DNA of 64,000 nt from Albula goreensis (taxonomy: Eukaryota > Chordata > Actinopteri > Albuliformes > Albulidae). Shown piece after piece: positions 38,830 to 53,800 of the stretch (position 1 is the stretch's first letter; the number at the start of each line of letters is the position of its first letter). A program made the position numbers and the translations under genes. The notes below the pieces were generated by a model that made no database searches, had not been told where the DNA came from, and was given only the letters and a program-made list of their open reading frames with translations. The stretch lies in NCBI GenBank assembly GCA_022829145.1, contig CM040741.1, forward strand, positions 60,128,547 to 60,192,546. Reading direction: 5' to 3'.

Positions 38830-41800
38830 GTAAGAAATTTCATTGACATTTTCTGGAAGTAGGCTGTGCAAATTACGTTTGGCGTACCACTGTGAAAGAG
38901 TGGGTATAAGATAATGTGATTTCTAAATTATAATTCACTTATGTTTTTGACTAATTTCCATTGTGTTATCATGTTTGACATACTAATCCTCTGACGCAGT
39001 CACATGCAAAATGTTGGATAAATATTGCTATTATTATTATTATTATTATTATTATCAGTTGTGTTAGTAGTAGTAGTACGTGTAGCAGCTGTAGTCGTAG
39101 CCTTGTTGTAGTCTAATCACAATTCTTTCAGTCTATCTTTGGTGATAACAAGCTTAATGGTTAAGCAGAACAATAGAGGAATTTTCCAAATGTGTGGTAT
39201 ATAAAACTACAGTGTAATGGATGGCTGAAAGCAAGACATGAATTCTCAAATTTTGGTGTAGCATATAGATTTACAGTAAAGTATGGTCTATAGCAGTCCT
39301 TTACAGGGTTTTTTTTCTGTTTTAATTCTTTATCTTTCTTTAATGGTAAGCTAATTGCAGAACATTACATGAGAAATATGACAGTATTTTAAGAACATAC
39401 ACTGATTGGTCCTGTACACTAGTGACTATGTCATGTCTTCGCTCCTATGTTAGCATTTCAAATTTGCCATTTTCCCTCCTTGTCACATAATACCAATTCT
39501 AATCCTGATCTTTTGGATTACGCCATGCATTGTGTACACTAAAGTTCGCATGCTCTGATTTTTAACAGGGTATATCCAGTGACGTGTTTTATACAGATCC
39601 ATGGCAATAAACATATCCCTGTAAATACAGAATCTGATTTACATCTACTGTAAAATGGGATTCTGAATATGTAATTGTAAATTAATGTATGTCATCCTTC
39701 ATCAGGATTTTTTTGTAGCTGGCTACAGCATTTTTACATTTGGGGATATTTCTCCCTGGTGCAACACATTCATCATGATCATTTAGACGCTGAGCCCCAG
39801 AGATGTTTCAACAATTTTGTTTTGTCTCTATGAATCAGTTTATCTTCTTTTGGAGAGCACTGGCAGCACATGACCTCCTTGATAACAAACATCATATGTG
39901 ATGCAGTTTTACCTCCTATCCCAAATGGGTCCTTTGTAGTGGCACTTGATTCCATTTTCCAAGATCATGGCGTTCATGAATTGTAGATCAGGTGATGTGA
40001 ATCTAATTTCAGGTTCACAATTTCGCCCTCCATGTCAGCTCTAGATATGCCCGACAGGCAAGAGCTGGGGGGATTGATTATGAAACTGTGAGTGGGCAGT
40101 GGAAACCTCTCAGCTTTGCGGGAGCCATTTTCCCCCTCTGCGTCTGCACACCTCAAGTTTGTGAAGGGTAACTGTCGAGCGAGGTCACAGTGGGAGGTGT
40201 ACACAGTGCGGTTTTCCCTGCCAATCCCCCGGCCGACAGCAGGACCATGCCGCACGGTCTGTGTGTACCCCACCTTCATGTCAGGCACGCCCATCCAAAT
40301 CCCGCATTGGAGGAGAAATTCTGCAACAGAGAGGAGCTCACTCCTCTTCACAGCTACACTGTTGTACCGTCTCCTGTGGAAAGCATCGAGGCACAGGCTT
40401 TTCTAGAAGGCTCTCTGATTTCTTAGGGCTCAAAAGGTCCGATGTTGCAGATGCTAGATTAAGATTTGCCTCCTGTGCTGTTATCATAATCTCTCATAGA
40501 TGTGGCATATTTTGATGGATACATCATCCATTAATGGAATTCATGAACCTCCTCTAAGAATGTCTTGATATTGTATAAACATAACAGACTGAACTGTTGC
40601 TCAGTAGTGTTTTTCAGGCATTGAACTCCATATTCTTTTATGTACTGTCTTCAAGTGAAATTGCAAAATCAACAACATAATGGCCTTATTTAGTGTTGTA
40701 GTGGTATTTAAAACCAGTAATCATGATGCAACCAATTCATTGTTAAAATAAAAGAGATAGAGAGAGATTCAGTACAGTTGTGTGGAACGTGTGCACATGT
40801 ATATTAATGTGTACACATGAATTGTTGTTATACATATGCTGTATGTGGTATTATAGGAATGCCACCCCCTTAAAAATAGTATTTTTAAGAATAGCCATTG
40901 ATAAAATTCTGCCACAAAATATGTTCCACACTATGCTAACACTATGGTCACTCAAAAATGAGATTACCCAGTGCCACATTTAAAAATCCATTAGATTTGA
41001 GGGGATTAATAAAATCATGCTGGCGAAGGCAATGACTGCTATTTGAGAATAGAATACATAGCAGACAGCATTGCTGAGTGATTGGCATGAGATTTGTTTG
41101 ATTATTAATTTTGCAGTGTTTCCAGTCCATATTTGGATTAGGGATTTAAAGATATTCTGGAAGGAACTGCACAAGAAAACAGTGCTCTGCTCAGTTCCCT
41201 TTTGTTTCATTTGAGGTTCTTGAGAATTTTTTCAGCCATCTTCTCTAGGTGGGGTTGCTGAATTCCTGTACTCGTTTTATCACTGTTAATTCTACAATTT
41301 GATGGCTCACAACAGTCCTGATGGCTATGTATTTATATAAAAGACTGCATAATGTATAGTTGTGCAATGTTTTTGTGTTTTGTGGGTTTACAGTTTAACT
41401 TGTAGCTGCCAATTGTGAATGGCAGAGGCAGGTGTTGTTGTTTTCTTAGGTGTAGGCTCTGGAATTAATGGATCCTTACTATGGAAAACATCTGCCCTTT
41501 AACCTGTTTGTTAGGTGTATTATTCATCAGGGTTTGTTTATATTTAGTGCTGTCAGTAAATTTGATGTTCCCTGGAGAGGCTTTGCATAGATTTGGATGA
41601 CCTTGTTACTTTTAGCCAGCGTGCTGTTGCCAGATCATTGGCTTGCAAGTTAAGTGAACAATTGGATGCTGATCATTGTTGTTAAGGTATACAGTTTGGT
41701 AGAATTTGAGCTGCCTCTTGGGAAAAGGATACACACTACTGCAGATCAAATCCCACAGGCAGGTGGCAATATGACAATACCTGTTTGTTATCATGCTGTT

Positions 41801-44800
41801 GTGTTGTTGTTGTTCAATGAGGCTTCACAGGTGAGTGGAGGCACCTTAAATGGAACAGCAGTATAAGCGTTGACAGGTAAAAATGCCTGTGTCATTGGTA
41901 CTCTTCATTTTGGATAGGAATAATTTCTAATCATAATTTTCTTTTGAGCATTAAATGATTATAATATGCTAGGTTTCTTCTGCTCCTATTAGTGTCTTAA
42001 GCTAAAACAGACAGTGGAACCAGATTTACCCATTATGTTTCAGCATTCTGGTGCCCACACATTAACTAGTCATTTCTGTAGGGTTTATTATTATATGAAG
42101 AACTTACTATAAGGCAAATGTAAAGGACATCTGTGTTTGTCTTCTTTATGTTCCCTCTGATCTTATGTTTAAAAAATAAGGATATAAATTTGATACTGCC
42201 TGCTGTAGAAAAACTCTGCCAGGAACAATGACAAATGGATTCATAAATCATGTATTCCTGCATATTGAATTGAGTCTTCATGTAGATATTCCAGTTAACA
42301 ACTGTTACTTCACCCAGTAATTATCTAGAAAGGGATCATATAAAATTTATAAAGACATAACTCCTCTGTAATAGCTGCAGTGGACATGAAATAATTACAC
42401 TTTTTAGTCAGAAGTTAAAATACTGCACAGATACATGCTTTCTTTTTTTGGCATAACTTCAATTAATGATTGATAAGTACAAATCTATGTGAGTAGCATA
42501 TGGCTGAAGTTTAAAATGACGTATATTACAGTCATGGTTTCTATTGCTAATGAGATATGTTCTCCAGTGTGACACAGGCACATCAAGTCACATATTGGCA
42601 AATTACTTTCTCAGCTACAGATAAGCAGAGGAGGGCCAGTTTTATATTATGTGCCAATTAAATGTCATCTGTAGAATGTCAAAAGTAAATGACTTAAGGA
42701 TTTGGCTGACCAGTGCAATAAACATAACTGGTAGACTTTGCATGGTGGAATGCATACACAATAAATGATGTCTCAACAAATTCTGTCTCAACAAAATCTC
42801 CCCTGTTCTCTTCTTCTTTTCCCATCTCTTTTCTCTGTCTTACATAGTAATGCATCATATCAGTACTACAACCTACATTTCAGCACCAGCCAAAAGAAAC
42901 ACATGGAGTGCATTAAATCCACCCCCAGTGGAAGCACTTCCTGTGTGATTTACACGGGGAGACATTCACAAAGCTCTGTCTTTGTGTTTTCATCACTTAT
43001 AACCACAGGTGGGAGAGGATGTATTCAGGACATCAGTCCCTTGGTGAAAGCATTGTGATTTCACCAAAAGGAAATATGAATGAGCATACAGTGACTTGAG
43101 GAAGCAAAGCAATATCCCGCCTCCCAAGCCTGTAGTTTTGCCTACGGGCGCAAATACTAACAGCGGCTGCTGGCACTTTGAACAATGTGTGTTCTCTCTC
43201 TTTTGTTCTGCATACAAAAAAAAAGGTTTCATCATTTTAGATTTATTTTCCAGTTTTCATAGTGCACAACCTACAGAGAGTGAAAGTGTATTTTCTTTCT
43301 GAGAGAAAGCAGTCAGGACCATATTATTTGCTATCCTCTTATTTGGCATGAAGTCAATGTGAGAGTCAACTCCCTAAGTATTTGGTGTATTGTTCCTTGT
43401 TTTTACTTTCAGTAATGGTCACTAGCATTCAGGACGGCTAAAGAGATGCACTGTAGTCATAAGGATTTGGGTTCTCAGGCGATGGCCTTTGCTAAAGGTC
43501 TTGATATAAAATCCTATGGAGGATCTCTGATTCTGCATTGCTGGTTCTAGATGAACATTTGAAGGCAGAATGTGAGCCAAACCGAGCTGTGGCTGCTGAT
43601 GATGTTTGAAAAACAGAGGTTGAATGAAAGCAGAACATTTGGAGGTTGGAGAACATGTGGAAAAGTATCCATATATATGTATTGTCCCTACCCCCTAATC
43701 ACCAATGGCATCACTTTTATCCATAACTTTCATTTTCAGGAAATCCAGGAAAAAGGCACTTGGGTTGAGTGAATAGTAAGAGAGTGGATTTGATTGGTTT
43801 CGATAATTTGACTAAAAAGCTTACAGTGTCAGGCTTTACATCGGTCCCAAGAAAGATTTACATATTTAGATTTGAATGGTAAAGCCTATGGAAATATAAC
43901 ACATGTAATACTAAGGAAAAGAATTAATTAGTTTATCTCTTCATCTCTTAAATTTTTTGTATTTTCTCCTTCACCTTAAAATAAACTACTGAAATACAGA
44001 TAATATGCATTCCATTTTCTGTTAGTGAAGATTTGGATATTAGTGATACCTGGAGGTGATATTTCATTGTACTGTTTTTAAACAGTTGTAACACGTTTCA
44101 TAAATGAATATTCTGATAAAAGAAATGTGTTTTGTTGCATTGTATTTAGATCTATTTGATTGCCTTAAATAACAATGCAATACTTGATTTTGTCTTGCAA
44201 TTGCCTTATCCCTGTTCACATAAATGTGATTTTAATGTACTAAAATGCTCAGTCTGTTTTGTTTGATAAAATGTGAAAATGAGGTAAAATATTGTGGATG
44301 TTATATGTTATCCAGTAACATTATTAATAATGAGCAATGTAAAAATGCTGTTTGTCGCTGGTTCTGAAACAGGTTAAAATTTCTTCCTTGGCTTTATCAC
44401 TTTGAAGCCTAGAACACACATTATGATTTTTGCTCCATTTTATAATAGAGGTTATGAGTTTGGTGCTAATTCCCTCCCCCCCCCATTTTGATGAAATTCT
44501 TTATGCATGCACAAATAATCCCATGACATGACACAGTGTCAGCAGTAGTTCAACATCTTTTTTCAAATAGTTGTATTGAACAGTTCAACACATTCATCTC
44601 AGATATTTAAAATGTACTACCTATCATCCATAACACTGTATCATTACTCTGACCTTTTGTATGAAAAAACATACAAAAAAATGAAGGTCGAAATGAAAAA
44701 CAAATGTTTATGTAACCCAGGCAATTGTGTTCAAGACATTTTTCCGTCTAGCAAGGTGCAGTGAGATAGCTTTGGAAGAAAACATGTTAGCAACAGTGAC

Positions 44801-47800
44801 AGATGCTTTTCTGTTTTCTGTGCTCTACAATGCAGCTCCCTAACTCAAAGCGTATATGTGTCAACCTACACTGTACCAGATGATTATTAGCATAGTTAAC
44901 TTTCATAGTGTGCCATCTACAATAGACATGTATGAACCTACACTGAAGATCATATTGTGTGTCCTAGGCCGAAAAATCAAATGGACGAGGAAATAATGTT
45001 TTTCTTGTATGGGACAAATAAAATGGTAATGTTGAAATGGGACTGATTCCTATAGATTTCATTACCAGATTTGTTAAACACAACTGAATGGTAAGTTATT
45101 ATTTGAATTCCATTCCATTTCTGTGTACATATAATGACTTCCTTCAAGTATTTACAGAGCAGTTTTTGGCCTGTTCGTAAAGAATAGTGTGTGTGACTTC
45201 TGATTCATTTCATGTGCACACCAAAATTCCTTTGTTTTAGACTAAAATTTTCAAAAGCCCCATAATTTAAATTTTGTGGTTATCCTGGCTACAGTCTAAA
45301 CAATTTGAATACTAAATCAGTATGTTGAGTTATTGTTGAACTAATTTGTTTTGTTAACTGATGTAAGTCTATTGGAAATTAACATGGGTGATCTGAAATT
45401 ATAACCTTGTTATCTAATGTGTAATTTGGATACATTTAAAGAATATTTTTATGAAACCACGTATTCTACTCAGGGATGTGAAGCCTCTCTCCAGTAAGGG
45501 ACACAGGCTTTGGCTCAGAACTCTCAAATGCTCTCCACCCTGGATAAGACAACATTCTCTCAGAGTTACCTGTGAACTGTTAAATATTCATATAGTATAT
45601 TAAAAATGAAGTATACTAACTTGCTATACTAGCTTGCAGTGATTAAATCACTATTTGCAAGTGCTGTGACTACATTAACCTTCTGTAGAATGGCATAATG
45701 CACAAATGAAAAAGCAGAAGAAGTGCATTATATGCCGAAATGTATTTCTTCTCATAAACAATGAATCTCAGTGTCCTTTTTTTAACAAAGTGACAGAGTG
45801 CGGTCAATTAACCACATAAAAGCCAAAATGAAACATAGATTTAAACAAATTTAGGAGGTATGGTCTTCATAGACTTACAAAGTATAAACTTATAAAGAAA
45901 TGTTTTGAGGCATAAAACTATGCAGGCATGATTTGCTGAGGTTGAAGCATTAGAGTTTTTGGTTTAGAATGGCGTTTTATGTATAAATTGTAAAGTATTG
46001 TTGGAATATATGCACACAGCTCTTTTTATAAATTACAGTGTATGTTACTTAAAGCCAATTGTCATTAATAAATGTAAATTAAATCATGTGTTATTTGTGA
46101 CATAGCACACAAGGTAGAAGGCAAAATTGGTAAATGGCTTTTTAAGAAATAAATACCACAGATAGTGAAACCCTACAGTTAATGTTAAAATGTGCCACCG
46201 AGAACTAGCACAGTTGTGTGCTTTCTACATATAATTGAATTATGTTAAATTCAATTGATGGTATGAATTAGTGAGCCTAACTTTTAAATGTACAGACCTT
46301 ACTGAGCTTAAACATTAGATTTATATGTTTATATATTATATGCACCAGTTGTATTTAAGTGCGAGCAGTGGATGCTTTTTAAATGTGACTCAAATACTTA
46401 TTTAGTGTTCAAAAATCAGTATTTCAGAATTCCATTAAGATTACAACAGATATGTATGTGTTACAAATATATTTCTGTGTAGAATGGGGCTAAATTTCTC
46501 TCTTACTATTCACTCTTATGATAATCTGCTCTTCACTCCTCACCCCTATTTACTATAATCACTTTGGAGAGCTTTAGGGAAAATTAAATGGATAATCTTT
46601 GCATTACACACAAGCACTCTCAGATGTTAAATGGTACAGTCATACTGTGCATTTATTTTGTGGCTCATTTTATTAGGCACATGGGCAAAGGTTATGACTC
46701 ATTCATATTGTATTTTCTAAGCCCTTGCATCTTTCTGTCATCTGTCACATTCCTTATTTATTTGGAAAGAAAGGGATCCGGCTATGTGCTGAATCACTGT
46801 TTGTGTGGAGTTCTTAACACATTTAAGTAAATAAATCCCGAATAAACTGACTCATTTTCTTATTAGTGGGCAACAGTTTAGCCGACTCAAAGGAGACGAA
46901 ACGACAAATTGGACCGGGCCTGTTAATTTCTCGGATGATGGATCTCTGAAGCCTGCCAGAAATGGGAAGAAAAGGTACATTTCCAAAGTGATTGACTGTA
47001 CAAACTCATTTGAGAGATAAGGAGAAAGGGATAGAGGGACGACATGAGATTTTATTTACTATTAATGTTTTTCTTTGGGGGGGATTTCTTCCTACTAGCT
47101 ATGAAATCCATGCATGCTTGAAGTGGGGAATTTATTCCATTGACCCCTCTGAAAAGTAAATGTACAGAATTGTGTGATGCACAATATTTCTCTCACATCT
47201 ATTTCCTTCAGAGAAAATATGATAGCAACAGGGAACAAGCATTCACCAAAGGTTTTGTATTGTCTGTTGTTTTGAAAGGCAAGGGTCTATACACAATTTC
47301 AGTGTTACAGGGGTGATGGTATCCCAACACAGTTAATTCGTTTCATGCTAACTTACCTGTCTGCATGTTGACAGATGTGTCCGTCAGAATTTTCAGCGTG
47401 AGAGTGAATCAGAGAGCTCTGTTATTATCACTCCCTGCCTAGCCGATATTCAGAAGAAAAAAAAACGCAATCAAAGGTAGGCGAGTCTGGAGGGATTTCA
47501 AGTCTTTACAAAAAGGAATGCCTATTTCTTTTTCATTGGTCTGAGAAGGTTCAACTCTCATAATTCCAGTGATCGTTGCACAACAAACTCCCTCTTTGCA
47601 TGTCGTTTTCTTCTCCCTACCCCATCCCTCCTTTCCCCTACCCCCCGGATTCTTTTCCCATGTTTGGAGAGGCAAGGATTGAAAGAAGTTTCCTGTGGAT
47701 TGTTCTGGCTTTCTTGTACTGTTTCTCTGTGTCTCATTCTGCCACCCATTTGTGCATTTCAAGAACACCTTGTCTCAACCGTGTGTGTCATGTGTACAAC

Positions 47801-50800
47801 ACACTTCTCTGTGACCTTGCCTCCTGTTATTGCATCTGCATTCTTTCACTCGGACCAGAAAGATGAGGGCAGAGATTTCGTTCATAAAAGACCTCTGACT
47901 TCAGAAGTCTTCCCTGCATCCCAGCAGATACTAGCTTTTAGCATCTGCCAGGGCTATGGAGATTGGAATTCAGTGCACATTAGTACACACACACAGTCTT
48001 TGTTCACTGAATCCAAACCTGTTCATTACTGTAAATGTAAGTCCTGAAATTATTTTCAGGCCCAGCAGAGGAAGAGTATTTGTGAGCCATATTCTTGACA
48101 GTTATGTGTGATGGTCAGAATTGACTAAAATGGAATTTACATTTTTTAATTATTTCTCTGTGCCTCCCAGCTGTTTTAGAAATAGTTTCTGTTAGACATT
48201 AACATGATGAATATGAGACAGCAAATACACATGATTATTTTGTCAATAACTGAGTTTATCTACTAGCATGTGTCTAAAGCATGATAGTGTTATTCAAATA
48301 TAATGACATTTATACTGCAAACTGGTTTCCACAATTTGATTGAAATAGAAGTGAAACAGTCAGCTGGGTAATTTCAGAAAGACCCCAATCTATGTATTTG
48401 TTTATTTGATTTTCTGGAAACATGCTGTTGAAAGGTCCCTGAGTTTCAAGGCTCCTGCGTCATTTGTTTGTTCCACATTTGGAATCTGTCCTTTATTTCA
48501 CTTCATGCTACTTCCACCTGAATGTCTGCAGTTTATCCGATCAGTTGTGTTTTGTGCAAAGCACCAGCATTGTCCATTTTTAGGTGAACATGCCCCACCT
48601 TTCTGAGCTTATTATTGTTCACCCTGTCTTGTTTTTGCTTGCAAGGTTTGTGATTTCTCTAACAATCTTTTTATTCCCTGTTTAACAGTGTTGTCTGGCT
48701 GCAAAGAGATGCTGCACATCTCATAGAATTGACAGGAAAAGAATGAGATGTTATTCAGATATTAAACTAACCTGTCTACTTATGCTACAATATAAAACTG
48801 TTTTTCTAAACATTTCCAACTGTTGGCCATTTATTAAAGATTCTGTACATTGATGTGTTTGTTTTATAATCTGGCCCCAATAAAATCCCATAAATGACCA
48901 ATTTTTATTTTGGGTCTCCAGTGAATTCAATTTAAAAAATATATGAAGATCTGATCTGTTGCTTCTTGTAAATTGAACCCTGCATAAAATGCAATCTACG
49001 TACGTATTGTCCAGATCGAATGATCCTGAAATGTAATTTACCAGTCTGTTGACGTATTTCATTCCTTTTGATTTCTTTTGAGCCAAAAGTTGCAGAACAG
49101 TATACGCAAGCAATGCAAGAGAAAAAGAGAGAGTTAGGCTCCAAGAGGTGAACATATTGCATAGGTGCACCAAATGACAATGACAGTAAATTATTATTCC
49201 ATGAACTATAAATCAACAAGATAGATTTACCTATGTTCTCATAACAATTTGTCTAAACTGTAATTGCATTGCATTGTCTGTCGACCACAGATTTTGGTCC
49301 CTGTGGTTTGAAAACCTCAGAACAAATTCAGCTCAGCACTGGCCCGTCCTTTGGTACCCTGCAGGAGCCAGGTTCTCATCATATGATTGCCTCCTTATCT
49401 ATTCTGTGTGCCAGAAAAAAATCTCCTAAATGGCTGTTATATAGATACTACATGCCAAAACCCTGGGGGAATCCATTTTGATTTAAGGAAGAGGCTGGTT
49501 ACTACCATAGTCTCCCTCTCAGGTGTTGGCACTGCTGGACACTGGAAGATCTAAACCTTGGGTCTAAACAAGGGCATTGACTCAAGTAATTCAGGTCTGG
49601 GATCAGGTTCAAACATTGCAGAGCTGTTTGCATTTTGTGTCCATGCCATATTTCCCTAGGGACCACCCATGGAGTATGGTTCAGCAATGGTGGTTCTAAA
49701 ACCCCCCAAGCATAAGCACTCACCAAAAATTGGGTTTCAGGATGAGTACAATCATTACCTAATAGTTCCTAACAGGTTTTCAGAATTCACCCTTGGTTAC
49801 ACTAATGATAATTTCTCCTTCTAAAATGATAATGACCTTCACTTTGACATGTTTCACCACATTTTAAGCACGATTATGTTGTGAGCCTGTACTAGGCTCA
49901 CAGGCAGCAGTCACTGGCCGAGACGTAGCTGTCCCTGCTGGTGTAATTTCATCCCTCTGCAGCTTTTTGGTGGTGAAACACTGCTGCATGATGGAAGAGA
50001 AACCTGCAAGCTGCTCTCTCTGCTTTGACCACCACCGTCATTTCTGTTCCACAGTAAAATGTTTCCAGTAAGTGGATCTCAGTAGGTCATTTTTGCTGCC
50101 AAATATATATTTTAAAACATCTACTCTGTATCTACTGAGAGCTGTTTTGACAACCCTGTTTTGAGGAGAGATATTTTTGCTGTTAGCATATACATCATAC
50201 AAACAACATCTTCGATTCAATTGGGGAATTGAGATTTCTGCTTTTGAATGAAGACTTCACTCAGAAGATATGCCTTGGAATGAAATGTTCACTCATAAAA
50301 TGGACTATAGGTTTTGAATTGATCCTGAATCAATTTCTGATCTGCATCACTGTTAGCAGGAGATAGAGTGCTCTTATCTTTGCAGTGGGTCAATAGAAGA
50401 GTTGGCTTTTTTCCAAGATGGCTACAGTGAAGTGCTAGCTGGGATGTCTGAACGTAACTGGCTTTGTAGAACCATCGATCCTGAAGAGATCAATGGCCAG
50501 TGTGTTTGACAAGGCCTTTTTAAAATGTATTCTTTTAATTTAAAGGTCAAATCAGACCAAAGCCAACTGAAATCATGTACATAGTTACAACAGCATACAA
50601 AATTGTAATTGTATTTTTGCTTTACTAAATAGAGACATGAATCTTTCTGAATTTAATCAGAGTTTATAAACGTATTTTCATTCTGCCATTTCTCTTACAC
50701 TTATGTAGCTGCAAACTCGACTGGCCCATTGCAATGTGGGATTGACATTCTGTGCAATGTGTAAGCCTATATACTAAAGTAACCATATCTCTCAGATCGC

Positions 50801-53800
50801 TGTAGTTGGTTCTGGGTATCAATTCAAAACACGAAAAAGCATTTAACTATATACAGGCAAGACACTATAGCTTGTGAAGTACATATTAACAGCCATGCTC
50901 ATTTTGGCAGTTTAAATAGATTTACTGTCATTTAAATCAGTCCAAGCCAACAAAAGGAGAGCTAAAATCTTCTTCAGAGGAGAAAGGTACATACACATGA
51001 TGTGTCAAGTAAAATATACTGCCCATAGACGGTGTAGTCTGTAAGTATTTGGACAGTTTTTGGTTTAGCTCTGAACTCCATCACATTCAATTTGAAATGA
51101 AACAATGGTTATGGAAAGTGTCAACATTCAGCTTTAATGTGGGGATATGTGCATCCATATTGGGTGAACAGTGTTGTGATTGTGGATCTTTTTATACGTA
51201 ATCCCCACAAACTAAGGGAACCAAAAGTAATTTGATGAATGGCTTCTTAAATGTTTCTTGGCAAGATTTTTTTTTGTTTCATCATCCATTAATGCACAAA
51301 AGAGCTAGCAAAATGTTCCTTCTAGGTGTGACGTGTACACTTGGAGTATGCTTTTGTTGTCTGTCAACATGAGGACCAAAAATAGTCAAGGCCAGGAAAC
51401 CAGGCCATCATGAGGCTGACATATCAAAAAAAAAAAAATAAATCACAGACAGAGCAAAATTATCAGATGTGTCAAATATTACTATTGCTTATTACAAAGA
51501 TTGTTATTTTGCCCAATTACTATTGGTCTCCTGAAATTGGGGGATGATGTGTAAAAGTGTCCACAATTCCTACATGGTTCATCTGATGGATGTAAAGACC
51601 CTCAAATCACAGGTGGAAGTAAGCACTTTCACCTCATACTCATTGTTTCAAATATGCTGGAATGCAGAGTGAAAATAACCAAAAAAATCTCTCTGCACTG
51701 TATGTGAATGCAGCGTTGCACTGTTAAAATGGCGGTAGTCCTTATTGCTCACCCCATGCCTTTAATTGTAGTACTGTAAAATGGAGGGGTGACAGCTCTT
51801 TCCCCCATGATTGTGTACTGGGGGCAGGGAAACTGGTCACATGCGAAATAGTTTCCAAAGAGAATCTGTCAGGGTGCCAGACAGTGAGACATGCCAAGGT
51901 TGGTATAGATCAATATAGCAAGCCAATTTACATAATCGTAAATTGTGTACAAATTTACAACCCATTTCTTTGGCTTGTGTTTTTTACAAGTATTTTGGAG
52001 TCTTTTCACCCTTGGAGCCTACAGAGACGTTGGTAAGAGAGTGAAATTATGCCATATAAATGGTGCAGTGTAAAAAGGCACATTATAAAACTGAAACCGT
52101 GCACCATTTGTGCAACAAAGGGTTCTCGACTGATTTAAATGTACGTCATAGAATAGTAAATGAGCAGTGCATTACAAAACTCACAAGGAAAAAGACAAGT
52201 CTAGGAAACCTTAAATTGACCAAAATCATTTTTTTGGTGATTGCCTCTCTACATTTTCTGGCATGAGGTACTTTTACAACCCAACCTCTGGCTCTGATGT
52301 TGTTTTTGTTGTGTGATTGTTGTCATTATTTTTCAGTGGTTTGTTATTGATTTGATTTACCATTGAAGCTATGTTCAATATAAAAAACAGCTGCCTCTCA
52401 AGCATGTTGACATTGGAAAGGACATTATAAATATGCCAAAATGTAAGAATGATAATTTGATTTTATAACGAGTTTTGGACTGCTCTGAAGGTTGAAGAAT
52501 GAAAGTGTGACAGATGAACATGTGTAAGCATGTGCATGTGTGTGTGCATGTAGTTTCAGAATGGTAAACCTTTGACAAAAATATATATATTTAAAAACCT
52601 ATGCCACATCAAACATGCATATTTTATCAAAATTCATCTGTTTTTCTAATCTATTAATATTACTTCTATATAGACAAAATTGTTGATAATAGAGGTGCCG
52701 TTTCTGAGGATATTCCATCACTAGCTGTCGTTACATATATGCATTTATTGTTCTCAATAATACAGAACAATACTGAGTGAAATGACGTACTTTCAAAACA
52801 CATATGAGACATCTATCAAAATTGCTGTCAGCTAAATATGCAAATCATTTTTTTGAGATTTCATATTGCTGTATTTATTCAGCAATAAGAAAATTGTTTA
52901 TATAGTGAACAGTACAGTTTTAGATAAAACTACCTAAAAGTTCTCCATATATGCTGCAGTTGGATGTCTTCTCCCATGTGCCTTTTCCACTTCGTACTTC
53001 CATCTCTTGACTCATTTTGTTTGTCTTTGTAGAGACTTTCTTGTGTGTTAAGAACAGTCTGTCTTCATTATTTATGTATAATTCCTGAACTTGGTTTTGA
53101 TAATTAAATCGAAGGCATTAAAACAAAACTAGATAAATTATTAGATATAGATAATTATTTAAAAAATCTACTTAATCCAGTTATCAATTAGTTCTTTTTC
53201 CAGTGGGTAATTGGGTACTTTGTTTAACAGTCAAATATGACAACCTAAAACCTATGATAATCAAAAGCTTTTGATCACATTAACCCCAGTGTAGCATGTA
53301 ATACTGATTTTATTCCAGAACATTTGTTAGTTTTTGAACATATTTAAAAAACATCTAAATAGATTCTTAAAACAATCTTGATGGTTGGACAGTCCATTGA
53401 AGATAGCCCAGTGGTTTCAAAATGAATGGTTAGAAAAGCCACAAGATAAATATTGAGTATTCATTATTGACAGGTCATCTAACATGCATTCTGTTTTAAG
53501 TGTAGGATATTGATTGTACAGTGTTAGACTGACTGTGAACTTCTCTGCAGGTATCTTGAGATGTATGATGGTCCATATGATTTCAACTCCACAACATGCA
53601 AGGAGTTAAGACAGGAGATAATGGACGTGAAATTCCTCTCAATGTGAGTATGGGCCCTTCGCAGTGTCACAGTTGCTGCAGCCACTGTGAAAGGCAGACC
53701 CATGTTCTCCCTTCTACACAAGGAGCATACAGATGAATTTCACAATGCGATTTTCTGCAGGTGCCAGAGTCTTTCCTTCCAGTCATTATAAGCTCATGTA

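Noticed and set aside
39974..40515. Overlapping open frames of 80-125 codons in st8sia5 intron 1
   Set aside because: Frames are open on both strands because the patch is GC-rich. No start context, splice signals or family motif support a gene.
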